From Bacteroidetes bacterium UBA1941 (GTDB taxonomy: Bacteria; Bacteroidota; Bacteroidia; Chitinophagales; LD1), in contig DDEZ01000012.1 in assembly GCA_002336805.1 (NCBI GenBank), forward strand, positions 693,594 to 757,593: a stretch of DNA of 64,000 bases, in the 5' to 3' direction. Below the pieces are notes generated by a model that was given only the letters and a program-made list of their open reading frames with translations, was not told the DNA's origin and did no database searches. Made by a program: the position numbers and the translations under genes. Of this stretch, positions 17,701 through 25,800 are shown in pieces (positions within the stretch are counted from its first letter, which is position 1; every line of letters starts with the position of its first letter).

Positions 17701-20483
17701 ATAGTAGCAGATGCATGTGAGCAGCTTACTGCATTGGTAGCTGAGGCTACCGGCAGCGGATTGGCAGTGACAGCCTGGCTGGCGCTGGCAGAGCAGCCAG
17801 AAGCCGGAGTAGTGACAGTCACTGTATATGTACCAGATGTGCCTGTAGTGATAGCGCTGGTGGTAGCACCAGTGCTCCAGAGATAAGTACCGCCGCCTGA
17901 GGCCGTCAGCATCACAGAGGCAGGCACGCAGAATGTGGTCGGACCCGATGCTGCTATAGCTGCGGTAGGGGTCAGATTGACTGTCACATCGCTGCTGGCA
18001 GTAGCTGAGCAGCCACCAGCGCCGTAAACAGTCACTGTATATGTACCGGTGCTACCTACTGCGATAGCAGCGGTAGTAGCACCAGTGCTCCATGCATAGG
18101 AAGTACCGCCAGATGCTGTCAGCGTGACAGAGCCACCACTACAGAATGTAGTAGGACCAGACGCAGTGATAGAGGCCGTAGGAGTAGTATTGGCGGTCAC
18201 TACCTGACTGGCTGTAGCTGTACAGCCTGTAGCAGGAGTAGTGACAGTGACAGTATAAGTATTAGATGTACTGGCTGTGATAGCGCTGGTAGTAGCACCA
18301 GTGCTCCAGGCATAGGTACCTCCGCCAGATGCTGTCAGCGTCACACTGCCCGGTGTACAGAATGTAGTAGCACCCGATGGAGTGATAGCTGCAGTAGGAT
18401 TAGGATTTACCCAGATAGTGCCTGAGGCAGTAGCAGTACAGCCTGCTGCGCTGGTGGCAGTCACACCGTAGATGGTACTATTGACAGGAGATGCTGTGAT
18501 CGGATTGATGGTCTGTCCTGTAGTCCAACGGTATGTGGCACCGCCGGTAGCCGTCAGCGTAGCTGTCTGGCCCCTGCATATAGTCGGGCTATTGACTGTA
18601 GGTGTAGGATTGGGATTGACAGTGAGGCTATATGTCTGTGTAGTACTGCAACCGTTGACTGCATTAGTATAGGTAGCTATATAGCTACCGGAATTTACCG
18701 GCTGCAGGTTTGTGAGCAGCGTATCGCGTGTGAAAGCTGTGAAACCTCCGGGACCGGTATAGCTCCATGTACCAGTAATCGGCTGTGGGCCAAACTCTAC
18801 TGAGCCACCAGGACAGAGGGATGGATTTGCATTGACCACCCATCCTGCGCCATTTATGTTTACATACGGAGTGATAGCCCCGGCAGTATTCACAGTCACT
18901 GACTGGCCGGATGAAGCTGCAGAGCAACCATTGGCAGCGGTAGCGGTGACGGTATAAGTACCTGCCGTAGAAGCTGTGATAGATCCTGTAGTAGCGCTGG
19001 TGCTCCATACATATGATGTGCCTCCGCCCGCTGTGAGTACCACACTGCTACCACTACAAAAAGTAGTAGGGCCGCCAGCAGTGATAGTAGCAGTCGGATT
19101 CGTCATAGCTACTGACCCGGTCAGAGGCGCAGCACTGAAAACCTCGCAAGGCTGTGTGCCGTTGTAGGAGAATATCCTGTAATAGACTGTCTGACCACAC
19201 GCACTGGCAGGCACGTTATCTGTGAAAGACCTGCTGGTAGGGGTCAGGATGTTTCCCGTAGGCAGTGCGACTACTGTGCTACTGCCGATCGTGTTACCTA
19301 CTGCGTAGGCGACATTACTAGATGGTACATCTGTAGGAGCAGATGCGCCTATATAGCGCAGCACTATACTGCCTGTGGCCAGAGCAGCGACAGAATAGCT
19401 GCCTGATATGGTCAGGCTGCTGGCAGAGGCTGCAAAAGTGGTAGGTGCCGCAGGTGCTGTAGGTGTGCCTGATGCGCCGTTTATCATTCTCAGCGCGTTG
19501 GTAGGCACAGCACTGGTCAGCGTGAGCCCTACATTGTTGCCATCAAATGTTCCAATATTAAGACCATTGGTAATAGTCGCAATAGAAAGGAGATTACACT
19601 GAGCGCCTGATCCGACGGCCTTGATAGTAGGGCCTACAGCTATAGCATCGCTATAGGTACCACCGATAGTGAGCGTACCGCTGAAAGTAATTGTCCCTGT
19701 ATTACCGACATTTCCTGTGACCGTCTGCGATGTACCTGTGAAATTTACAGTAGCGCTATTAGTCAGAGAGGCCGATGAATAGCTACCATTATTAGTCAGG
19801 CTACCTCCGGTCACAGATACAGCACCAGCAGTATTGATAGTGCCTCCGGCATAATTTGTCGAAACACCGTTAGACTGAGTCAATGTACCAGTGATGGTTC
19901 CGTAGTTATCAAGATCTGACGCTGCTGCGTTGAGCGTCAGCGCACCACTTATTGTTCCGTTATTTACGAGTGTTCCCTTCACAGTAGAAGCTCCGCTAAG
20001 CGTAGCCCCAGAGTTATTATTGTAGGTACCCCCATTTTGCGTGAGCGTACCGGAGAATGTGCCAGCATTGTTGACTACGCTACCTGAGCTCTGAGTCAGC
20101 ACGCCGCTATAGGCGCCATTGCTATTGAAAGTATATCCGTTAGGCAGCGTGAATGCCTTGTTGGATGGTCCGTAGCTATTGATCGTACCAGACGTACCGG
20201 AAAACGTAAGCGTAGCTCCATTCCAGTTAGTGGCTGCGGAGATACAGATCGCACTACCCGTATTGAGTGTAATGGTGCGGGTATATGAACCGCTAAAGGT
20301 CAAACAATAAGTTTGACCTGCTGGTACAGTGATGTTACTATTGGTATTGATCGTGCTGTTACAGCCAGTGCACTGGGCCTGGCCATCGAGTGCATACATG
20401 GCAAACAAGGCAAGCAAAAATGCTGTCAGACCAGAGCGGATAACTCTCAATAGCCGACCTCCTTCTTCGTAATAATTTTTCAT
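11745..20483 (-). CDS. Giant T9SS-exported surface protein with tandem Ig-like repeats
   Basis: A 2912-residue surface or secreted protein. ATG 20483 places a signal peptide (VIRSGLTAFLLALFAMYALDGQA) at the N-terminus; an upstream in-frame start would add 23 polar residues. Order: Asn/Gly/Thr-rich beta-solenoid-like region (about 60-330); about 14 Ig-like modules (about 457-1470) with a conserved Cys pair and the core GGTYLWSTGATT; a LamG-like carbohydrate- or ligand-binding region ending in VESYLALKYGFTL (about 1480-1700); two GEVED modules (GEVEDYQI near 2040 and 2375) flanking a PGFE-type jelly roll; an SdrD-like segment (LDDANGNGLKDG); and a fibronectin-like region with a type A T9SS sorting domain (VYPNPLASG ... 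AAGIYIVNV). Likely role is adhesion or biofilm scaffolding. It is monocistronic, with a terminator downstream and a hairpin-rich leader. Confidence 0.9.
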   Translation of the reverse strand: MKNYYEEGGRLLRVIRSGLTAFLLALFAMYALDGQAQCTGCNSTINTNSNITVPAGQTYCLTFSGSYTRTITLNTGSAICISAATNWNGATLTFSGTSGTINSYGPSNKAFTLPNGYTFNSNGAYSGVLTQSSGSVVNNAGTFSGTLTQNGGTYNNNSGATLSGASTVKGTLVNNGTISGALTLNAAASDLDNYGTITGTLTQSNGVSTNYAGGTINTAGAVSVTGGSLTNNGSYSSASLTNSATVNFTGTSQTVTGNVGNTGTITFSGTLTIGGTYSDAIAVGPTIKAVGSGAQCNLLSIATITNGLNIGTFDGNNVGLTLTSAVPTNALRMINGASGTPTAPAAPTTFAASASSLTISGSYSVAALATGSIVLRYIGASAPTDVPSSNVAYAVGNTIGSSTVVALPTGNILTPTSRSFTDNVPASACGQTVYYRIFSYNGTQPCEVFSAAPLTGSVAMTNPTATITAGGPTTFCSGSSVVLTAGGGTSYVWSTSATTGSITASTAGTYTVTATAANGCSAASSGQSVTVNTAGAITPYVNINGAGWVVNANPSLCPGGSVEFGPQPITGTWSYTGPGGFTAFTRDTLLTNLQPVNSGSYIATYTNAVNGCSTTQTYSLTVNPNPTPTVNSPTICRGQTATLTATGGATYRWTTGQTINPITASPVNSTIYGVTATSAAGCTATASGTIWVNPNPTAAITPSGATTFCTPGSVTLTASGGGTYAWSTGATTSAITASTSNTYTVTVTTPATGCTATASQVVTANTTPTASITASGPTTFCSGGSVTLTASGGTSYAWSTGATTAAIAVGSTGTYTVTVYGAGGCSATASSDVTVNLTPTAAIAASGPTTFCVPASVMLTASGGGTYLWSTGATTSAITTGTSGTYTVTVTTPASGCSASASQAVTANPLPVASATNAVSCSHASATITASGGGTYLWSTGATTAALTIASPATTTTYNVTVTSAAGCTATASGTITEDSAVASVTNPAVCEGGTATMTATGGGTYLWSTGSTTDTIRSLTAGVFSVTVTDALACTATASGIITVNPLPTPAVNDTAICAGKTARLTATGGSIYVWSTGATTSSITTTAAGTYTVTATNMGSCTATASGTVTIAANPVAAVNNGVICSGTPAALTATGGGTYAWSTGATTAAISASSTGSYTVTVTNAATCSATATSTVTAATYPTASVNSPSICVGSSATLTASGGATYLWSTGATTASITVSPVTTTTYTVTVTNAGGCTASATSTVTVNALPAAAATSAPICSGTAATLVASGGTSYAWSNGVNTASNPVLVAGTYRVTVTNASGCTATASGVATVATKPTPAVTGGSACKNVNITISASGGGTYLWNTGSTASSFVVAPAATTTYTVTVTNAAGCTASASGSATVWPLPTTTPTSNSPILLNGTINLTSVAAAGTTPYTYSWSGPSAYTSTTANPSIASATPSKAGIYYLTVTDAHACTVTGNTTVVLNFSSPGGVTSNTALWLYGDSVIASGATVTGWWDASQLNNDVTAINGTAPTLVSSAVNYHPAVNFNGTGGLTGSFLSSVTSTEATAFGVMNASSSAANASGIFSVAAAATVDSTANNSAAFFAKGATSLYTIRNSTVRGQYSNASAIGQYHMATSMFTTSASNMDSFFVEGKAQTNAAFSNSAFAATRYSVGERMGTATFGRYLTGQIAEVALFNRQLTVTEKYQVESYLALKYGFTLDQTTAKNYIASNGTVYWNASSNGSYKNNIFGVGVDNVCALAQYQSKSINTNVLTINGASGLPYYSFLMVADNAGANTVSITTGLPNNINAKIARTWRASQTGTRTSMNFVFDRSSTSFGNYAPIAASMNVYMLIDSDANGTYETYKSGTPSGTTTSFNADLRDGALFTFGFQADIDYGDAWGVPTTVANNGAGHLIVPGVYLGTQIDAELDGQPSVNELGDDTIGVADEDGVNFNIGVPTSVNIVTMGTNTITVTASTAGYLNAWADLNQNNAYDGGSEYAIQNVFLNAGANTVTFTVSDSVEYGPTSMRFRFATGSSDVTAATGLASNGEVEDYQIYVTAPLVAACSNGFQNPGFEMGPAPGSYIITSETNLPYWRTTAPDKMIEMWQSGFNGVPAHGGTYFMELEANLYGALYQDVYTTPGTKLKWTFSHRGRSGQDTAQLLIGPPQAPTLQATAMDGTTAWGTYNGFYTVPAGQYITRLQFTAVGSYGGNNSIGNFLDDVSVGSLFDYGDAPNSYKTLYASNGPYHSVSGSLYLGTGETCDGDGQPGTAANADALDDGVTFPVACANCNTYTVSINAFNNSGQSAVIAGWIDFNKNGLFDASERKTVRIPSSASAQTVSMTFTVTSFASTSPTTYARFRIANDSTEIALPTGLATTGEVEDYQISCVGMPYAVPTVSTPVCARGPMTLSATGSAPAYSWTGPNGFTSTTQNPAVTSVAITDSGYYRVYAIYSNGCAVDSAVHVSVSNCQVNLSGKMLDDANGNGLKDGVEITSNRGQVLYAILSGSTNTVLASSVVAADGSFSFATVPAYTTSMKITPSVTNPSVGAATPASTWPTNWVGTKSQYGSNNTSGAGVYTTPSQLPVSVTATNVTNVYLGYDQLPSSTPKTYTIPKPLHYTVKAITASNGLGMFSGTDPEDGAFTAGSKFTITSLSGLNGNQLFYDANGDGALQVYEEITGYTVITNVDPTKFMVKFSGTGSQSLTFNYATTDAASKVDPAPAPYTIQWTYALPVKLISFTADKYENTQAQLRWSTASEINNDHFEVERSADGISWEKIGEVKGHGTTNEQQDYALVDSKPVSGSNYYRLKQVDEDGKYEYSDIAVVEFGAASVEQVNTTIMQVYPNPLASGRALNIALRESNENIKQVVITNQMGQVVYTNDMQDQMQEYMVQDLDLAAGIYIVNVISESNATFSGKIIVTK
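16080..19115 (-). repeat. Tandem Ig-like repeat array inside the giant gene
   Basis: About 14 modules of roughly 70-80 codons. The most regular core is xxCxGxxxTLTASGGGTYLWSTGATTxxI followed by TYTVTVTxxxGCTATAS. The first two and the last modules are diverged; the central ones are similar at the DNA level too (for example the recurring GGCAGTAGCTGTACAGCC). Such arrays can change copy number by recombination and are prone to assembly collapse. Confidence 0.85.
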
Positions 20484-20595
20484 TTGACAACGGGTTATAT
20501 AGTACCTTGTACGATACAAGGATTCTTTTGTTTCGCCACCGATATGGGACAATCAGTTAAGGGAGTGATTATCAATATCATTAGCAACGGAAGAT

Positions 20596-20621
20596 CCCTG
20601 AGTAGTACAGAGCACTCAGGG
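20596..20621. other. Hairpin in the leader of the giant protein gene
   Basis: Eight-base perfect inverted repeat CCCTGAGT (20596-20603) / ACTCAGGG (20614-20621) with a 10-base spacer. It lies between the divergent giant gene and rnhB. It has no T-tail on either strand, so it is not a typical terminator. Confidence 0.55.
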
Positions 20622-20656
20622 TATACGTATCTAAGAGGTATTAGCTTCATTATCCA

Positions 20657-20689
20657 CCGAAAATCTTTGTAAACACAAAGCATTTTCGG
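20657..20689. other. Long hairpin upstream of rnhB
   Basis: CCGAAAATCTTTGT (20657-20670) pairs with ACAAAG-C-ATTTTCGG (20675-20689) over 14 base pairs with one bulged C and a four-base AAAC loop. It has no T-tail. It lies 23 bases before the rnhB ATG and could be a regulator-binding site or an RNA element for either of the divergent genes. Confidence 0.55.
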
Positions 20690-20711
20690 GCAATAATTGA
20701 TATACTTGAGC

Positions 20712-21314
20712 ATGGCAAAGCTCAAGTCATACTACCAGAATGAGCACCCCGAGGCGGGATGTGACGAGGCAGGCAGAGGATGCCTGGCTGGTCCGGTATA
20801 TGCTGCAGCGGTTGTTTTGCCGCTGGACTTTCGTCATAAAGTGCTGACAGACTCCAAGCTGCTGGACGAAGCCACGCGCATGGATCTGCGTAAATACATC
20901 GAGCGCAAAGCCATAGCCTACGCTGTGACGGCAGTAGACAACGTCCGCATCGATGAGATCAATATCCTCCAGGCCTCTATATCGGCCATGCACCAGTCAC
21001 TGGATAAACTCAATAAGGGCTTTGGGTTTATCATAGTGGATGGCAATTATTTCAAGCCTTACGGCAGTGTACCTCACAAAACGATCATCAAAGGCGATAG
21101 CCTCTACTATAGCATAGCCGCCGCGTCTATCCTGGCCAAAACATACCGGGATGAATACATGCAACAGATGCACGACACATACCCACAGTATGGCTGGCGC
21201 AGCAATAAGGGCTATGCTACAGCGTCTCATCGCACTGCTATCCGCGAGCATGGTATGTGCCCCCTGCACAGGAGGTCATTTCAACTCAAGGAAATGCAGT
21301 TAGATCTTTTCTGA
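20712..21314 (+). CDS. rnhB: Ribonuclease HII
   Basis: A 200-residue cytosolic enzyme that cuts the RNA strand of RNA-DNA hybrids and starts removal of misincorporated ribonucleotides. The signature GCDEAGRGCLAGPV (Asp18 and Glu19 are catalytic) is followed by DSKLLDEATR, the third acidic residue in IIVDGNYF, and KGDSLYYSIAAASILAKTYRD with the last catalytic Asp. ATG 20712 gives a normal N-terminus; the frame is open to a TTG at 20697. The gene is transcribed away from the giant surface-protein gene. Confidence 0.96.
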   Translation: MAKLKSYYQNEHPEAGCDEAGRGCLAGPVYAAAVVLPLDFRHKVLTDSKLLDEATRMDLRKYIERKAIAYAVTAVDNVRIDEINILQASISAMHQSLDKLNKGFGFIIVDGNYFKPYGSVPHKTIIKGDSLYYSIAAASILAKTYRDEYMQQMHDTYPQYGWRSNKGYATASHRTAIREHGMCPLHRRSFQLKEMQLDLF

Positions 21315-21384
21315 GTTAGTTTTACGCATAACGTTTAAAAAAGATACCTGATTGTTGTTGTATCGTATGCTAATCAGGATCGTA

Positions 21385-22776
21385 TCAGCGTGGCAGCCCA
21401 TACCTGTCTATCAGGTATACAAAGGATGCCATGGCTGCGGCACCCATCTCCAGCTCGCGGTCATTTACATTCTCCCAGGTATCGCGAGCGCTGTGGTGAA
21501 AATCAAAATAGCGCTGTGAGTCGGGATGCAGCTCAGCGAGCAGCGGACATACATCTTTGAGAGGCGATACGTCGGCCCCGGCGCCATCATTATCCATATC
21601 TCCTATCTCAAATTGATCGAGCAGCGGCTTCCAGTTTTTCTGGACAGCTGCACGTAGCTCAGGTTTGACATCCATAGTAAAGCCGCGTGGTGTGAAGCCG
21701 CCCGCATCGGACTCTATGGCCGCTATATGTTTTTGCGGGCTTTTCGCAGCCTGTGCGGCATATTCCTTCCCTCCACGGAGCCCGTTTTCTTCATTCATAT
21801 AGGCAACAACACGGATCGTACGGTTAGGCTTTATGCTTAGTGACTTGTAAAGTCTGATGACCTCGATGGCCTGCACCACACCTGCTCCATCGTCCTGCGC
21901 ACCCTCCGCGAGGTCCCATGAGTCCAGATGACCTCCGATCACTATTATCTCATCAGGCTGCTCTGTTCCCTTTATTTCGGCTATGACATTAGCCGATGCC
22001 ACATCTGGAAGCGTCTGGCATGACGTTCGGAATGTAAAGTGCAGGTGGGGATTTACTTTCAGATCACGGCTCAGCTGCTCTGCTCCCGCGGTACTGATAG
22101 CCACTGCAGGTATCCTGACGATAGAATCATTGTAGCCCATAGATCCTGTATGCGGCCACTCATCTACATGCTGCGACATAGAGCGGACCACTACAGCTAC
22201 AGCGCCATACCTGGCCGCCTCCATAGCACCCGCCCAGCGCTGCTGTACTGCCTTGCTATATGCTTGAAATGTCTCCGTCTCAGCCTGATCAAAGGAGCCG
22301 TTATAGAATACAATTTTCCCTTGCGCATCACCTGGTTTGAGTTTTGACAAACCCTCCAGGCCATTCACCTCTACTACCTCTGCATTGATACCGCGATCTG
22401 GTGTCGCTATCGATCCTCCCAAAGCGCAGATAGCAGGCCTGTACATTGTTTTTGAACCGGAAGAGGCGCTGTACCAGGCCTCCTCATGAGCGCCTCTGAC
22501 CCAGTGGGGTACAGTTACACCCTGTAGCCATACAGTATCGGCTCCTGCATTTTTCAGAAGCTGCTGAGTCAATACAACGGCTTTGGCAGCGCCATCGGAG
22601 CCACTAAGACGCGGGCCTACCTTCTTGCAGAGATCGCGAAGGTCACTGTAAGCCTTGTTTTGAGTGAGGGCGGTGCGGAAGAAAGATGACAGGATAGCTG
22701 AATCCGACTGTGCTGATATAGCTAAGGAACTACCTGCAATAGCTGCCAGTAGCAACAGATTTTTGAAAGCGATCAT
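21385..22776 (-). CDS. Secreted M28 family zinc aminopeptidase
   Basis: A 463-residue exported peptidase with signal peptide MIAFKNLLLLAAIAGSSLAISA. Zinc ligands of clan MH are visible: His and Asp in GGHLDSWDLAEGAQDDGAG, Glu-Glu in YMNEENGLRGG, Asp in ESDAGGF, and His in FDFHHSARDT. A PA-type insert is likely between residues 120 and 260. Family members release N-terminal amino acids or dipeptides (aminopeptidase or glutamate carboxypeptidase-like) in the periplasm or outside the cell. There is no T9SS sorting domain, so it is probably periplasmic. It follows rpoB on the same strand but is separated from it by a terminator, so it is unlikely to be part of the rpoB transcript. Confidence 0.92.
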   Translation of the reverse strand: MIAFKNLLLLAAIAGSSLAISAQSDSAILSSFFRTALTQNKAYSDLRDLCKKVGPRLSGSDGAAKAVVLTQQLLKNAGADTVWLQGVTVPHWVRGAHEEAWYSASSGSKTMYRPAICALGGSIATPDRGINAEVVEVNGLEGLSKLKPGDAQGKIVFYNGSFDQAETETFQAYSKAVQQRWAGAMEAARYGAVAVVVRSMSQHVDEWPHTGSMGYNDSIVRIPAVAISTAGAEQLSRDLKVNPHLHFTFRTSCQTLPDVASANVIAEIKGTEQPDEIIVIGGHLDSWDLAEGAQDDGAGVVQAIEVIRLYKSLSIKPNRTIRVVAYMNEENGLRGGKEYAAQAAKSPQKHIAAIESDAGGFTPRGFTMDVKPELRAAVQKNWKPLLDQFEIGDMDNDGAGADVSPLKDVCPLLAELHPDSQRYFDFHHSARDTWENVNDRELEMGAAAMASFVYLIDRYGLPR

Positions 22777-22818
22777 AATCTAAATATACTGACTTCGTTA
22801 AGCATTTGGCATAAACGA

Positions 22819-22844
22819 AAAGGCAGCCCAAGAGGACTGCCTTT
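22819..22844 (-). terminator. Terminator downstream of rpoB
   Basis: Inverted repeat AAAGGCAG (22819-22826) / CTGCCTTT (22837-22844) between the rpoB stop and the M28 peptidase start. It is followed on the minus strand by TTTTCG. It marks the end of the rpoB transcript; rpoC does not follow. Confidence 0.7.
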
Positions 22845-22870
22845 GTATTTTGAATGCTAGTATTGCTTAC

Positions 22871-25800
22871 TTATTCGAACCTCAGGTCGAGTGCGAGACC
22901 GCGGAGCTCGTGCAGGAGTACATTGAATGACTCAGGTACGCCTGGCTCAGGGATGTTGTCACCCTTCACGATGGCTTCGTATGTCTTGGCACGGCCTGTG
23001 ATGTCATCAGACTTCACAGTGAGGAGCTCTTGCAGGATGTTTGATGCACCGTATGCCTCGAGTGCCCACACCTCCATCTCACCAAAACGCTGACCACCAA
23101 ACTGAGCCTTACCGCCCAGAGGCTGCTGCGTGATGAGAGAGTATGGCCCGATACTACGTGCGTGCATCTTGTCATCCACCATGTGGCTCAGCTTCAGCAT
23201 GTAGATCACACCTACTGTAGTAGGCTGGTCAAACCTGTTGCCTGTTTCGCCATCATAGAGATAAGTAGAGCCCAGCTCTGGCACACCGGCCTTGGCTACC
23301 CAGTCGGATATTTCATCCAGTGTAGCTCCGTCAAATATCGGCGTAGCAAACTTCACACCGAGCTTGAGACCAGCCCAGCCGAGTACAGTCTCATATATCT
23401 GGCCGAGGTTCATACGGGATGGTACACCCAGTGGATTCAGTACGATATCTACAGGAGTACCGTCCTCGAGGAATGGCATATCCTCTGCACGTACGATCTT
23501 CGCTACGATACCCTTGTTGCCGTGGCGGCCCGCCATCTTATCACCCACCTTCAGCTTACGCTTCTTGGCTATGTATACCTTGGCCAGTTTCAGTACGCCA
23601 GATGGCAGCTCATCACCGATAGAGATGTTAAACTTCTCCCTCTTGTACTTACCTGTTTCCTCGTTGATGCGCAGGTTATAGTTGTGGAGCATTGCCTTGA
23701 TCAGCACGTTAGACTCTTCTTCCTTGGTCCAGTTGTTACCGTCCACGTTAGCGAAGTCGAGATCCTGGATCACCTTGGCAGAGAACTTGGTTCCCTTGCT
23801 GATCCACTCTTCCTTGTAGTTTGAGAAGACACCTGTAGACACCTTGCCGCTGAGCACGCCCATCAGCTTGTCTACCAGCAGGCCCTTGATCTCAGCTACA
23901 CGCTTTTCGAAGTCCTTATCGAGCTTCTCGAGAGCCGCCTTCTCCTTGGTCTTGGCAGTTTTATCTTTCTTAGCACGGGCGAAGAGCTTCTTGCTGATCA
24001 CCGTACCTTCGATAGATGGTGGTACCTTCAGTGAAGCATCCTTCACATCACCAGCCTTGTCACCGAAGATCGCGCGGAGGAGTTTTTCTTCCGGAGTAGG
24101 ATCGGTCTCACCCTTAGGTGTGATCTTGCCTATCAGGATATCACCTTCCTTCACCTTGGCACCGACGCGGATGATACCGTTCTCATCGAGGTCCTTGGTT
24201 GCTTCTTCTGATACGTTAGGGATATCTGGTGTGAGTTCTTCTTCACCGAGCTTGGTATCACGTACTTCCAGCTCAAACTCTTCGATCTGGATAGAGGTGA
24301 ATACGTCATCACGCACGATGCGCTCATTGATCACGATCGCATCCTCAAAGTTGTAACCCTTCCATGGCATGAATGCCACCTTCAGGTTAGCACCGAGTGC
24401 GAGCTCGCCATCCTGTGTAGAGAAGCCTTCGCAGAGTACCTGGCCCTTCTGTACGCGCTGGCCCTTGCGGACGAGCGGCTTCAGGTTGATACATGTGCTC
24501 TGGTTTGTCTTGAGGAATTTAGACAGCTTATATACTACCTTCTCATCCTTAAAGTTGACGAGTTTCTCATCTTCAGTCTTGTCATAGCGTACGTGGATCT
24601 CGTTTGCATCTACATACTCTACAGTACCCGCGCCTTCTGCATTGATCAGGTTGCGGCTGTCAGCAGCTACCTTGCCCTCGAGGCCTGTGCCTACGATAGG
24701 AGATTGCGGCTTGAGCAGTGGCACAGCCTGACGCTGCATGTTCGACCCCATGAGTGCACGGTTAGCATCATCATGCTCCAGGAATGGGATGAGGGATGCA
24801 GATACACCTACGATCTGGTTTGGCGCTACGTCCATATAGTCTACCTCAGCAGGAGCCAGGATAGGGAAGTCACCCTGATACCTGGACTTCAGCTTGTCAG
24901 TGAGGAAGTTTCCGGTCTTGAAGTCCATATCCACCTTAGCCTGAGCGATCTTCTTAGAGTCTTCTTCTTCAGCTGAGAGGAATACCGGCTTGCCCTTCAC
25001 TTCTACCTTACCGTCCTTCACCTTGCGGTATGGCGTCTCGATGAAGCCCATATCGTTCACCTTGGCGTGTACGCAGAGCGTGGAGATCAGACCGATGTTT
25101 GGTCCTTCCGGTGTCTCGATAGTACAGAGGCGGCCATAGTGAGAGTAGTGTACGTCACGCACCTCAAAGCCTGCGCGCTCACGAGAGAGACCGCCGGGTC
25201 CGAGTGCCGATACACGGCGCTTATTGGTGATCTCTGCCAGAGGGTTGGTCTGATCGAGGAACTGTGACAGCTGGGATGTACCAAAGAATGAGTTGATCAC
25301 AGATGACAGGGTACGTGCATTGATGAGGTCTACCGGGGTAAACACTTCATTGTCACGCACGTTCATACGCTCACGGATAGTACGTGCCATACGTGCCAGA
25401 CCTACGCCAAACTGTGCATACAGCTGCTCGCCTACAGTACGTACGCGACGATTGCTCAGGTGGTCGATGTCATCTATTTCTGCGCGCTGGTTGCTCAGTG
25501 CCACGAGGTACTTCACGATCAGGATGATATCCGTCTTAGTGAGAACCTTGGTGTCATGTGTATCATCCAGGCCGAGCTTCTTATTGATCTTGTAGCGGCC
25601 TACCTCACCGAGGTCATACCTCTTGTCAGAGAAGAAGAGCTTCTCGATGATGCCACGGGCAGTCTCCTCGTCAGGTGGATCTGAGCCACGGAGCTGCTTA
25701 TAGATATGGTTGAGGGCCTCTATCTCAGAGTTAGAGGTATCCTTCTGGAGTGTATTAAATATGATAGAGTAATCCTGCGTCTGTACTTCCTTGTGTACGA

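Noticed and set aside
16080..19115. Regularly spaced repeats that could suggest a CRISPR array
   Set aside because: The period is about 210-240 bases, the repeats are imperfect and they keep one reading frame of Ig-like modules.
20657..20689. The long hairpin before rnhB as a terminator
   Set aside because: No T-run follows on either strand, and both flanking genes are transcribed away from it.
23162..23824. 220-residue plus-strand frame opposite rpoB
   Set aside because: It is a shadow of a strongly conserved gene with no homology of its own.
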